Assembly (NCBI RefSeq): GCF_035975855.1
Contig: NZ_CP109055.1
Span: forward strand, 3,348,001 to 3,412,000
DNA length: 64,000 nt
Direction of reading: 5' to 3'
Source of the DNA: Streptomyces sp. NBC_01304
Lineage (GTDB): Bacteria; Actinomycetota; Actinomycetes; Streptomycetales; Streptomycetaceae
Shown: positions 34,354 to 42,446 of the stretch, piece after piece
Layout: each line of letters starts with the position of its first letter
Position numbering within the stretch: position 1 is the stretch's first letter
Translations under genes and position numbers: made by a program
Notes under the pieces: model-generated
Database searches by the model: none
Seen by the model: the letters and a program-made list of their open reading frames with translations, nothing else
What the model was told of the DNA's origin: nothing

Positions 34354-35232
34354 TTAGGTGATGCGGCGGCCAGGAGGCTGCGCGAGACCGTGCCGGTAGG
34401 CATAGCGGACGGCCTGGGTCCGGTCGCGCAGGCCCGCCTTGGCGAAGAGGTTGTTGATGTGGGTCTTCACCGTGGCGGTGGAAACGCGCAGGGCACGGGC
34501 GATCTCCGCATTGGTGAGACCTTCGGCGATATGGGCGAGCACTTCGGCCTCGCGGCCGGTGATGCCGTCGGGCAACTCCTGGGGCGGCGGTGGTGGTTGA
34601 GGTGTAATCGGCTCGGAAATGCGTTCCAGCAAACGCCGTTGGACCTGGGGGGCGAGGCTCGCGTCGCCGGACATCACGGCATGGACGGCCCGGACGATCT
34701 CGTCGCCGCCGGCGTCCTTGGTGAGGTAGCCACGGGCTCCTGCCTGCAGGGCGGGGAAGAGCGAGTCGTCGTCGGCGTAGGTGGTGAGCACCACGACCTG
34801 GGTGCCGGGGTGTGCGTCACGGATGCGACGGGTGGCCTCCACGCCGTCGCAGCGGGGCATGCGGAGGTCCATCAGGACGACGTCGGGGGCGAGTTCGGCG
34901 ACCAGCTCCACCGCTTCGTTGCCGTCGCCCGCCGAGCCGACGACCTCGATTCCGGGCAGCAGCCCCAGGATCATCACGATGCCCTCGCGCACCACCGTCT
35001 GGTCGTCGGCGACCACCACGCGCGCGACCCTGCCCGCCCCGACAACACCTTCGGCCCCTGTGTGCCCCGCCGCCATGCCCTCCGCGCCCGTACCTTCCGC
35101 CGCTGTGCGCCCGGCCGCCCCCGCGCCCTCCGCCGCCATGCCCCCGCCCCCCACGCCTTCCGCCACCGCGCCTTCCGCCACCGCGTCTTCCGCTCCCGTG
35201 CCTGCCGCGCTCGTGCCTGCCGCGCTCGTCAT
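34354..35232 (-). CDS. NarL/LuxR-family response regulator with low-complexity N-terminal extension
   Basis: A 292-aa regulator. Residues about 70-190 are the receiver (RVVVADDQTVVREGIVMIL, phospho-acceptor Asp in DVVLMDLRMPRCDG, Lys in GYLTKDAGGDE). A Pro-rich linker follows, then the LuxR helix-turn-helix (ITGREAEVLAHIAEGLTNAEIARALRVSTATVKTHINNLFAKAGL). The unusual part is a roughly 65-residue N-terminal Ala/Gly/Glu extension (MTSAAGTSAAGTGAEDAVAE...) built of AEG-like repeats. Its ATG at 35232 overlaps the kinase stop (ATGA), which supports this start, although an internal GTG close to the receiver would give a normal-length regulator. Genes downstream are DUF485 and the symporter. Confidence 0.88.
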   Translation of the reverse strand: MTSAAGTSAAGTGAEDAVAEGAVAEGVGGGGMAAEGAGAAGRTAAEGTGAEGMAAGHTGAEGVVGAGRVARVVVADDQTVVREGIVMILGLLPGIEVVGSAGDGNEAVELVAELAPDVVLMDLRMPRCDGVEATRRIRDAHPGTQVVVLTTYADDDSLFPALQAGARGYLTKDAGGDEIVRAVHAVMSGDASLAPQVQRRLLERISEPITPQPPPPPQELPDGITGREAEVLAHIAEGLTNAEIARALRVSTATVKTHINNLFAKAGLRDRTQAVRYAYRHGLAQPPGRRIT

Positions 35233-36443
35233 GCCGGCACCCGCAGTCGCAGCCGCACCACGAAGCCCCCCTCTTCCGGTCCCGCTTCCAGGGTGCCGCC
35301 GAGCAGTTCGGCCCGCTCGCGCATCCCGAGGAGACCGTACCCACACCCGGATTTCCCCAGCTCACCGGCGCCCACGGGTCCGCCCGAGTCCCGTATGTCC
35401 AGGGCGACTTCATCGTCCTCGTACGCCAGACGCATCCGCACCTCGGCACCGGGAGCGTGTTTCCGTACGTTGGTGAGCGCCTCCTGCGCCACCCTGCGTA
35501 CCGTCTGCGAGGCCTCCGCAGGCAGGGCCCGCCGTACCCCTTCGACGGCGACAGCGGCCCCGTCGGCGGCCGCGAGCTCCCGCAGGTAGTCCTCCACCGG
35601 CGCCATGTCCCCGCGGAGCGCGGAGAGTGCCTGCCGGGTCTCGGCGAGGCCTTCGCGGGCCATGGCGCGGGCGGCGACGACGCGCTCCAGGATCTGCTCG
35701 CGGTCCCCGCCGCGCTCGATGAGGAGGCGGGCGGCCTCCAGGTGGACGGTCTGCGCGGACAGGCTGTGGGCGAGTACGTCGTGGATGTCGCGGGCGATCC
35801 GGGCGCGTTCGGCGAGCGCGGCGGACTCGGCCTCGGCGACGCGGGCGACCCGTTCCTGGGCGAGCAGCAGGAATCCGGCGCCCCGGGCCTGGGCGTCGAG
35901 GCGCAGCGCGTATCCGAAGATCAGCACGGCGAAGCCGCTGCCGAGGGCGCCCGCGAGGGTCTCGTCGATGGCCAGGAAGCCGCCGATCATGACGGCGTCG
36001 AACGGCAGGGCGACCGCGAGCGGCAGCCGTTCCATGGCTCCCACGGCGCAGATGATCCACAGCACGTACGCCGGGGCCTGGGCGTCCACCGCGAAGCCCG
36101 CCGCGCCGATCGCGAGGGGTACGGCGAGCCAGCCGAAGGCCGCACCCAGACGGTGCCGGGCGGTGGCCCGGTGGAACTGCCAGTAGGCCAGGCCGCAGCA
36201 GACGAGCCCGACGAGCGGCACGGAGGCGGCCAGTCCGGCGAAGATGTCCTCGTCGTGCGCGGCCCAGACCAGCCAACCGGCCAGGCAGGCCGCGGCTCCG
36301 GCGTCGATGAGCGAGCGGCTCCTGGGAACGCCGACGCGCGACAGCGCCTCCTTCGAGGACCACTCCGTCCACGCCGCCCACCTGTCCCGTGCCTCTGCCA
36401 CCCGCTGTCCTTCCGCCACCGCCCGCATTCCCGGGGCCAGCAT
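35229..36443 (-). CDS. Sensor histidine kinase (HisKA_3, NarL partner)
   Basis: A 404-aa kinase with about five predicted membrane segments (residues about 45-165, including AGAAACLAGWLVWAAHD and LPLAVALPFDAVMIGGFLAID). A dimerisation/phospho-acceptor domain follows, with histidine in RARIARDIHDVLAHSLSAQTVHLEAARLL, then an ATPase domain containing VAQEALTNVRKHAPGA and the G-box SGCGYGLLGMRERAELLGG. It partners the overlapping NarL-type regulator gene. Start is uncertain: ATG 36443 (MLAPGMRAV) is used, ATG 36428 is possible. The upstream 22-bp hairpin ends parE. Confidence 0.9.
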   Translation of the reverse strand: MLAPGMRAVAEGQRVAEARDRWAAWTEWSSKEALSRVGVPRSRSLIDAGAAACLAGWLVWAAHDEDIFAGLAASVPLVGLVCCGLAYWQFHRATARHRLGAAFGWLAVPLAIGAAGFAVDAQAPAYVLWIICAVGAMERLPLAVALPFDAVMIGGFLAIDETLAGALGSGFAVLIFGYALRLDAQARGAGFLLLAQERVARVAEAESAALAERARIARDIHDVLAHSLSAQTVHLEAARLLIERGGDREQILERVVAARAMAREGLAETRQALSALRGDMAPVEDYLRELAAADGAAVAVEGVRRALPAEASQTVRRVAQEALTNVRKHAPGAEVRMRLAYEDDEVALDIRDSGGPVGAGELGKSGCGYGLLGMRERAELLGGTLEAGPEEGGFVVRLRLRVPA

Positions 36444-36494
36444 CGCGCACCCGCCGGTCCGGTGGCATCGGAGCCCGGGTGGGGCGTCGGCCGC

Positions 36495-36542
36495 GCAGAA
36501 GGGCCTGGCCTCCACCCGTGGGTGGAGGCCAGGCCCTTCTGC
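36495..36542 (-). terminator. Very long perfect hairpin after parE
   Basis: A 22-bp perfect stem (36495-36516 with 36521-36542; core GGGCCTGGCCTCCACC) encloses the 4-nt loop CGTG. It lies 20 bp past the parE stop on the minus strand and just upstream of the sensor kinase gene, insulating the kinase operon from parE read-through. Confidence 0.9.
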
Positions 36543-36561
36543 GGATCGGGGCGCGCGCCGG

Positions 36562-38679
36562 TCAGGCGTCGATGCGCGAGCGGTCCAGCGTCGCCGCCGA
36601 GCTGGTGATGAACTCCTTGCGGGGCGCCACGTCATTGCCCATCAGGAGGTCGAAGACCTGCTCCGCGGAGTCCAGGTCTCCGATGTTCACCCGGCGCAGG
36701 GTGCGGAAGCGGGGGTCCATCGTGGTCTCCGCCAGCTGGTCCGCGTCCATCTCGCCGAGGCCCTTGTAGCGCTGGATGGAGTCCTTGTAGCGAACCCCCT
36801 TGCGCTGGAACTCGAGGAGCGTGGTGCGCAGTTCGTTGTCCGAGTACGTGTACACGTACTTGTCCTGGCCCTTCTTGGGCTGGACCAGCTCGATCCGGTG
36901 CAGCGGCGGCACGGCCGCGAAGACCCGGCCCGCCTCGACCATCGGCCGCATGTAGCGCTGGAACAGGGTCAGCAGCAGGACGCGGATGTGCGCGCCGTCG
37001 ACATCGGCGTCCACCAGCAGAATGATCTTGCCGTAGCGCGCCGCGTCGATGTCGAAGGTCCGGCCCGACCCGGCTCCTATGACCTGGATGATCGCGCCGC
37101 ACTCGGCGTTCTTGAGCATGTCCGAGACCGAGGCCTTCTGGACGTTGAGGATCTTGCCCCGGATCGGCAGGAGCGCCTGGAACTCGGAATTCCGCGCCAG
37201 CTTCGCCGTGCCGAGGGCGGAGTCTCCCTCGACGATGAAGAGCTCGCTGCGCTCCACGTCGTCGCTGCGGCAGTCGGCAAGCTTGGCGGGCAGCGAGGAG
37301 GACTCCAGCGCGGTCTTCCGGCGCTGGGCGTCCTTGTGCTGGCGGGCGGCGATGCGGGTGCGTGCCGCGGCGACGGCCTTCTCCATGACGGCGCGGGCCT
37401 GCGCCTTGGCGTCGCGCTTGGTGGAGCCGAGGAAGGCCTTGAGCTCCTTGGCCACCACGGTGGCGACGATCCGGTTGGCCGCCGAGGTACCGAGGACCTC
37501 CTTGGTCTGGCCCTCGAACTGCGGCTCCGCGAGGCGCACGGTGACGACCGCGGTGAGGCCCTCCAGGGCGTCGTCCTTGACGACGTCGTCCTCGGCGACG
37601 CGCAGCAGCTTCTGGGTGCGCAGCGCCTCGTTCAGCGTCTTGGTCAAGGAGCGCTCGAAGCCGGTGACGTGGGTGCCGCCCTTGGGGGTGGCGATGATGT
37701 TCACGAACGACTTGAGGGTCGTGTCGTACCCGGTGCCCCAGCGCAGCGCGATGTCCACACCCAGCTCACGGGTGACCTCGGTGGGCGTCATGTGCCCCAG
37801 GTCGTCCAGGACGGGGACGGTCTCCTTGAAGGTGCCCTGGCCGGTCAGCCGTACGACGTCGCAGATCGGCTTGTCCGGGGCGAGGAACTCGCAGAACTCG
37901 CTGATGCCGCCGTCGAAGCGGAACGTCTCCTCGGACTTGCCGACGCCCTCGAGGTCGCGCTCGTCCCGCACCACGATGGTCAGGCCCGGCACCAGGAAGG
38001 CGGTCTGGCGGGCGCGCTGGTGCAGGTTCTCCAGGGAGAGCTTGGCCTCCTTGAGGAAGATCTGCCGGTCCGCCCAGTAACGGATGCGGGTGCCGGTGCG
38101 GCCCTTGGGTACGCGCTTGCCCTTGGTCAGGCCGCTGCCCGCCTCGAAGGCCGCGTCCTCGCCCTCGCCGGCGAAGCTGCCGGGGACGCCGCGCCGGAAG
38201 CTGATCGAGTGGACGGTGCTGCGGTCCACCTCGACGTCGAGCCGCGCGGACAGCGCGTTCACCACGGAGGCACCCACGCCGTGCAGGCCGCCGGAGGCCG
38301 CGTACGAGCCGCCGCCGAACTTGCCGCCGGCGTGCAGCTTGGTCAGGACGACCTCGACGCCGGACAGGCCGGTCTTGGGCTCGACGTCCACGGGGATGCC
38401 GCGGCCGTTGTCCTTGACCTCCACCGACCCGTCCTCGTGGAGGATGACGTCGATGTGGTCGCAGTAGCCGCCCAGGGCCTCGTCGACGGAGTTGTCGATG
38501 ATTTCCCAGAGGCAGTGCATCAGGCCGCGGCTGTCCGTCGACCCGATGTACATGCCGGGCCGCTTGCGGACCGCTTCGAGCCCCTCGAGGACGAGCAGGT
38601 GCCGCGCGGTGTAGTTGGAACCGTCCCGGTCTGCTCCTGCCAGCAAAGCTGTGGACGGCACGGACGTATCGGCGGTCAC
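36562..38679 (-). CDS. parE: DNA topoisomerase IV subunit B
   Basis: The ATPase subunit of topoisomerase IV, 705 aa, partner of ParC at 19742-22195. The GHKL ATPase opens with LEAVRKRPGMYIGSTDSRGLMH and contains EIIDNSVDEALGG, DNGRGIPVD and GLHGVGASVVNALS. The TOPRIM domain holds ELFIVEGDSALGTAK and LLVDADVDGAHIRVLLL (metal-binding acids). The C-terminus is RYKGLGEMDADQLAETTMDP. It has GSTDSRGLMHC and lacks the long gyrase insert, as expected for ParE. The GTG at 38679 (VTADTSVPST) follows GAGGAG. Confidence 0.95.
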   Translation of the reverse strand: MTADTSVPSTALLAGADRDGSNYTARHLLVLEGLEAVRKRPGMYIGSTDSRGLMHCLWEIIDNSVDEALGGYCDHIDVILHEDGSVEVKDNGRGIPVDVEPKTGLSGVEVVLTKLHAGGKFGGGSYAASGGLHGVGASVVNALSARLDVEVDRSTVHSISFRRGVPGSFAGEGEDAAFEAGSGLTKGKRVPKGRTGTRIRYWADRQIFLKEAKLSLENLHQRARQTAFLVPGLTIVVRDERDLEGVGKSEETFRFDGGISEFCEFLAPDKPICDVVRLTGQGTFKETVPVLDDLGHMTPTEVTRELGVDIALRWGTGYDTTLKSFVNIIATPKGGTHVTGFERSLTKTLNEALRTQKLLRVAEDDVVKDDALEGLTAVVTVRLAEPQFEGQTKEVLGTSAANRIVATVVAKELKAFLGSTKRDAKAQARAVMEKAVAAARTRIAARQHKDAQRRKTALESSSLPAKLADCRSDDVERSELFIVEGDSALGTAKLARNSEFQALLPIRGKILNVQKASVSDMLKNAECGAIIQVIGAGSGRTFDIDAARYGKIILLVDADVDGAHIRVLLLTLFQRYMRPMVEAGRVFAAVPPLHRIELVQPKKGQDKYVYTYSDNELRTTLLEFQRKGVRYKDSIQRYKGLGEMDADQLAETTMDPRFRTLRRVNIGDLDSAEQVFDLLMGNDVAPRKEFITSSAATLDRSRIDA

Positions 38680-39151
38680 GCGTTTCGCTCCTCGCTGAAT
38701 TTCACTGGAGGCCCCTTCCAGCCCGGGCCCCGGCGTAGGTCGCCGGTCAGAGGGTACCGAGGCCTGGTAGAGCCGATGTAACGCCACCCTCGTCTGCCCT
38801 CAGACTAGACAAGAGTCGCATGCGTGTTCGATCCCCCGAAGGGGTGATGCGGATATCACGTTCCCAACCAGGCATGAACCATTTAGGCTCCGGGCACGTC
38901 CTCATGAACAACCAGCGCACCTTGGCTGGGAGGGCACAAGCATGACCGGCACGACTGACAACCGGATACGACAAGCAATCTGGCAAACCGCGAAAACCGT
39001 AGAAGACGTAATACGGCACATTCGCCGCCAACCGGTAGCAGCCAACCGCCTCGGAAAGAAGTTTCGAGGAAAAGCCGCGAGCGGGAACGTTTTCGGCCTG
39101 GTTGGATGTTGACCCTGGTACGACAGCTCGTCGAGCTAGAGAAGAGGCGAC
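38680..39151. other. Intergenic region upstream of parE and the DUF7455 gene
   Basis: 472 bp between divergent genes. It should hold both promoters. Its centre (about 38940-39112) is relatively AT-rich and contains the doubtful 56-codon frame listed separately. A stretch ending GCTAGAGAAGAGGCGAC supplies the ribosome site for the DUF7455 gene. Confidence 0.5.
38942..39112 (+). CDS. Possible 56-aa basic peptide, atypical codon use
   Basis: An ATG at 38942 preceded by GGGAGG (8-9 nt away) opens a 56-codon frame to TGA 39110-39112: MTGTTDNRIRQAIWQTAKTV..., with a basic middle (RHIRRQP, LGKKFRGK). Codon use is foreign for this chromosome: many ATA, GTA, CGA, GCA, GGA and AAA codons, with third-position GC near one half. 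It could be a real small gene of outside origin, a leader peptide, or simply the non-coding upstream region of the DUF7455 gene. Confidence 0.25.
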   Translation: MTGTTDNRIRQAIWQTAKTVEDVIRHIRRQPVAANRLGKKFRGKAASGNVFGLVGC

Positions 39152-39382
39152 GTGACTACTGTTCTGACCCCCGCGAGCCCGCTGACGGCCGCTGACCGCT
39201 GCGACCGATGCGGCGCCCAGGCATACCTGCGCGTCGTACTCATGAGCGGCGGTGAACTGCTCTTCTGCGCCCATCACGGCCGCAAGTTCGAGCCGGAACT
39301 CAAGAAGATCGCCGCTGAGATACAGGACGAGACGGAGCGACTGACCGCCGCCCCGGCAAGCGCCGACGACGAGGACCGCTGA
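39152..39382 (+). CDS. DUF7455 small zinc-ribbon-like protein
   Basis: A 76-aa protein conserved beside hrdB and parE in Streptomyces. The N-terminus is VTTVLTPASPLTAADRCDRCGAQAYLRVVL, and a second half-site is LLFCAHHGRKFEPELKK. The CDRCG and CAHH pairs probably bind one zinc. The tail is acidic. GTG 39152 follows a GAAGAGG site. Function unknown. A strong hairpin follows. Confidence 0.9.
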   Translation: MTTVLTPASPLTAADRCDRCGAQAYLRVVLMSGGELLFCAHHGRKFEPELKKIAAEIQDETERLTAAPASADDEDR

Positions 39383-39424
39383 CCCTCGCCACCACGACGA
39401 GCCAGCGCCGGCCCAGGGCCGGTA

Positions 39425-39471
39425 ACAACGGGCGGCCGCCCCTGCACCCACCAGGGACGGCCGCCCGTTGT
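39425..39471. terminator. Bidirectional terminator between DUF7455 and serine protease genes
   Basis: ACAACGGGCGGCCG (39425-39438) pairs perfectly with CGGCCGCCCGTTGT (39458-39471). The loop contains a second small CCCTG/CAGGG pairing. It separates two converging genes. Confidence 0.85.
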
Positions 39472-39502
39472 CATGCCATGACCGAGGCCTCGCGGAGCGC
39501 CG

Positions 39503-40357
39503 TCAGGCGCCTCGCTCCACGCCTCGCATAATGGCCGAAAATCGCGTGACGATGTCCGATACGCGCGTGTAGACGCCTGGGCTGCCAGCCTCCCCGCAGC
39601 CGCTCCCCCACGACACCAGGCCCACCAGGCGCCCCCGGGCCACCAGCGGCCCGCCGCTGTCCCCCTGACAGGCGTCCTTGCCGCCCTCCAGCTCCCCGGC
39701 GCACAGCATGCCGCCACGGATGTACGTGCCGTCCGCGCTGCCCGGGTAGGCCTCCTCGCACACCCCGTCGGGCAGCACCCGCACCCGCGCCGCCCGCAGG
39801 GTGCGCGCGTAGTCGCCGAAGCCCGTGGTGTCGCCCCAGCCGTAGACGTTCGCGATCGCGCCCGGCTTGTACCCGTCGTCGCCGGGCCCCGCCATCTTGA
39901 TCACGGACGACTTCGGCAGCGGCCGCGCCAGCGTGAGCACCGCCACGTCCCCGGCGTTCGTGAGGCTGTCGTACTCCGCGTTGACCCAGACGCCGCTCAC
40001 CGCCACCTCGCGCCCTCCCGCCGCCCGCAGATCACCGCGCCCGGCGATGATCCGCAGGTCGTGCACCTCGTCCAGCGGAACGCCGAGCACCTCCCGGCTC
40101 ACACAGTGCGCCGCGGTGAGCACGGTCCGGGGACCGACCACCACCCCGCCGCAGAACTGGCCCGCGCGCATACCCCCGAACCGGTCACGGCTGGAGAGCG
40201 CGACCGCCCAGGGACTGTCGGCCGCCTTCGCGGGGCGGCCCCCGATCACCACGCTGTCCGCGACGGCCGCTCGGGGGGTGGCCAGTGGCACCACGACCAC
40301 CGCGGACACCAGGGCGAGCGCCGAGGACAGCGCTCGGGCGGTGGGACGAAAACGCAT
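39503..40357 (-). CDS. Secreted trypsin-like serine protease (S1)
   Basis: A 284-aa chymotrypsin-fold protease. A signal peptide (RFRPTARALSSALALVSAVVVVPLA) ends near AVA/DS (about residue 34). The mature N-terminus VVIGGRPAKAADSPWAVAL resembles the activation site of trypsins. The catalytic triad is His in VLTAAHCVS, Asp in NAGDVAVLTL and Ser in CQGDSGGPL. The specificity pocket shows DACQGDSGG, so Arg/Lys cleavage is likely. Cysteines CGG/AAHC, MLC/DAC and SGC form disulfides. ATG 40357 follows GAGGAG. Secreted trypsins act in growth-phase and developmental proteolysis in Streptomyces; the target here is unknown. Confidence 0.94.
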   Translation of the reverse strand: MRFRPTARALSSALALVSAVVVVPLATPRAAVADSVVIGGRPAKAADSPWAVALSSRDRFGGMRAGQFCGGVVVGPRTVLTAAHCVSREVLGVPLDEVHDLRIIAGRGDLRAAGGREVAVSGVWVNAEYDSLTNAGDVAVLTLARPLPKSSVIKMAGPGDDGYKPGAIANVYGWGDTTGFGDYARTLRAARVRVLPDGVCEEAYPGSADGTYIRGGMLCAGELEGGKDACQGDSGGPLVARGRLVGLVSWGSGCGEAGSPGVYTRVSDIVTRFSAIMRGVERGA

Positions 40358-40440
40358 GCGGAGCTCCTCACGCAGAGTGGCTAGGACACACACAGCGTCA
40401 TTCAGAGCAGGGCCCGCCGCACCCGCGCACGCGGGCATGC

Positions 40441-40479
40441 CGAAGGGCCCGGCTCCCCATCGGGATGCCGGGCCCTTCG
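40441..40479 (-). terminator. Terminator of hrdB
   Basis: CGAAGGGCCCGGC (40441-40453) pairs perfectly with GCCGGGCCCTTCG (40467-40479), loop 13 nt, 46 bp past the hrdB stop on the minus strand. Confidence 0.85.
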
Positions 40480-40524
40480 GCGACGTACGAAGGAACGTAC
40501 GCGGAAACGTACGAACGTCAGCGA

Positions 40525-42063
40525 CTAGTCGAGGTAGTCCCGCAGCACCTGAGAACGCGAAGGGTGGCGGAGCTTCGACATGGTCTTCGACTCGATCTGA
40601 CGGATCCGCTCGCGCGTGACGCCGTACACCTTGCCGATCTCGTCGAGGGTCTTCGGCTGACCGTCGGTGAGACCGAAGCGCATGGAGACCACGCCCGCCT
40701 CACGCTCGGAGAGCGTGTCGAGGACCGAGTGCAGCTGCTCCTGGAGGAGCGTGAAGCTCACCGCGTCGGCCGGGACGACGGCCTCGGAGTCCTCGATGAG
40801 GTCACCGAATTCGCTGTCGCCGTCCTCACCCAGGGGGGTGTGCAGCGAGATGGGCTCGCGGCCGTACTTCTGGACCTCGATGACCTTCTCAGGGGTCATG
40901 TCGAGCTCCTTGGCCAGCTCCTCCGGGGTGGGCTCGCGGCCCAGGTCCTGGAGCATCTGGCGCTGCACGCGCGCGAGCTTGTTGATGACCTCGACCATGT
41001 GCACCGGGATACGGATGGTGCGGGCCTGGTCGGCCATCGCGCGGGTGATCGCCTGACGGATCCACCAGGTGGCATACGTGGAGAACTTGTAGCCCTTGGT
41101 GTAGTCGAACTTCTCGACCGCGCGGATCAGACCGAGGTTGCCCTCCTGGATGAGGTCCAGGAAGAGCATGCCGCGACCGGTGTAGCGCTTGGCCAGGGAG
41201 ACCACCAGACGGAGGTTGGCCTCCAGGAGGTGGTTCTTGGCGCGGCGCCCGTCCTCGGCGATGATCTCCAGCTCGCGCTTGAGCTTCGGGGCGAGCTTGT
41301 CGGCGTTCGCCAGCTTGTCCTCGGCGAACAGGCCGGCCTCGATGCGCTTGGCGAGCTCGACCTCCTGCTCGGCGTTGAGGAGCGGGACCTTGCCGATCTG
41401 CTTCAGGTAGTCCTTGACCGGGTCGGCCGTGGCGCCGGCGACGGCGACCTGCTGGGCAGGAGCGTCGTCCTCGTCGTCGTCGGAGAGGACGAAGCCCTTG
41501 GCCTCGCCGCCCTCTTCCTCCTCCTCGCCGGCCTTGCCGGTGGCGGGGGTCTCCTCGGACTCGTCGCCCTCGAGCAGCTCGTCCTTGCCGGCCTTCTTCG
41601 ACGCGGTCTTCTTGGCGGTGGCCTTCTTGGCCGTCGCCTTCTTGGCCACCGTCTTCTTGGCGGCGGCCTTCTTGGGGGCAGCCTCGGTGTCTTCGACCGA
41701 GACCTCGGCGGCGCCCGTCACCGTGGTGGCGGTGGCGGTGGCCTTCTTGGCCGTGGCCGTCTTGGCGGCAACGGTCTTGGTGGCGGTGCGCTTGACGGGA
41801 CTCTTCGCTGCGACGCTCTTGCGGGTGCGCTTCGGCGACTCCGCGGCACTGACCATCAGCGTCACACCCTCTTCCTCGAGGATCTGGTTGAGGCTGCGCA
41901 GAACGTTCTTCCACTGAGTGGCCGGAATCTGGTCAGCTTCGAAGGCCCGACGCACGTCATCGCCGGCGATCTGCCCCTCAGCCTTTCCCCGCTCGATGAG
42001 CGCCATCACAGACTCGGACTCGGCGATCTCCGGCGGGAGCGTACGGGATGTGCTGGCCGACAC
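40525..42063 (-). CDS. hrdB: Principal RNA polymerase sigma factor HrdB
   Basis: The essential group 1 sigma factor, 512 aa. The N-terminus [16 protein letters not shown] and the domain to about residue 75 match Streptomyces HrdB. A long Lys/Ala-rich low-complexity region (about 78-165, [17 protein letters not shown]) and an acidic stretch ([15 protein letters not shown]) follow. Conserved sigma regions are 1.2 ([16 protein letters not shown]), 2 ([42 protein letters not shown]... and [15 protein letters not shown]), 3 ([13 protein letters not shown]) and 4.2 ([19 protein letters not shown]). GTG 42063 with a GAGAGG site is the accepted-type start. A SigR-like promoter element lies upstream. 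Confidence 0.99.
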   Translation of the reverse strand: MSASTSRTLPPEIAESESVMALIERGKAEGQIAGDDVRRAFEADQIPATQWKNVLRSLNQILEEEGVTLMVSAAESPKRTRKSVAAKSPVKRTATKTVAAKTATAKKATATATTVTGAAEVSVEDTEAAPKKAAAKKTVAKKATAKKATAKKTASKKAGKDELLEGDESEETPATGKAGEEEEEGGEAKGFVLSDDDEDDAPAQQVAVAGATADPVKDYLKQIGKVPLLNAEQEVELAKRIEAGLFAEDKLANADKLAPKLKRELEIIAEDGRRAKNHLLEANLRLVVSLAKRYTGRGMLFLDLIQEGNLGLIRAVEKFDYTKGYKFSTYATWWIRQAITRAMADQARTIRIPVHMVEVINKLARVQRQMLQDLGREPTPEELAKELDMTPEKVIEVQKYGREPISLHTPLGEDGDSEFGDLIEDSEAVVPADAVSFTLLQEQLHSVLDTLSEREAGVVSMRFGLTDGQPKTLDEIGKVYGVTRERIRQIESKTMSKLRHPSRSQVLRDYLD

Positions 42064-42178
42064 GAACAACCTCTCGGAACGATGGAAACGGCTTCCGGCC
42101 CCGTCCACTGTGGACCGGAGCCGATGACCGACGACTGGGGATGGGCCGACGGCATGGGCGGGGCCGTGGAGCTCACAC

Positions 42179-42204
42179 AGCGCCGAGAGCGGCTGCTGTA
42201 TTCC
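42179..42204 (-). promoter_or_regulatory. SigR-like promoter element upstream of hrdB
   Basis: On the minus strand GGAAT (42204-42200) is followed after exactly 18 nt by GCT (42181-42179). The SigR consensus is GGAAT-N18-GTT, so the -10 differs at one base. Streptomyces hrdB is known to have a SigR-dependent promoter; this site would start transcription about 100 nt before the GTG. Confidence 0.5.
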
Positions 42205-42377
42205 CTCGCTTGGCTTTACCTCTTAGGTCATCGCGCTATCCCGAGGAGCGTTACGCCCAATCCTGCGTGGCCCGAGTCACACCCCGTAACCACCGATAGC
42301 GTCTTGTTAACGGACATACGCCCCCACAGTGCCGCCCGCCCGGCACTCGTGCGGCGCCCGCGCCCCGCCCCACAGAC

Positions 42378-42410
42378 GAGTCGCCGGGCCCGGTGCGGGT
42401 CCGGCGACTC
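42378..42410 (-). terminator. Terminator of whiH
   Basis: GAGTCGCCGGGCCC (42378-42391) pairs with GGGTCCGGCGACTC (42397-42410) with one G-T pair and a 5-nt loop, 37 bp past the whiH stop on the minus strand, insulating hrdB. Confidence 0.8.
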
Positions 42411-42446
42411 GGGACGTATACGCGGGGACGTACGTGCGGCGGCCGG

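Noticed and set aside
36244..38781. Large plus-strand frame over parE
   Set aside because: Shadow of parE on the opposite strand; no domain features.
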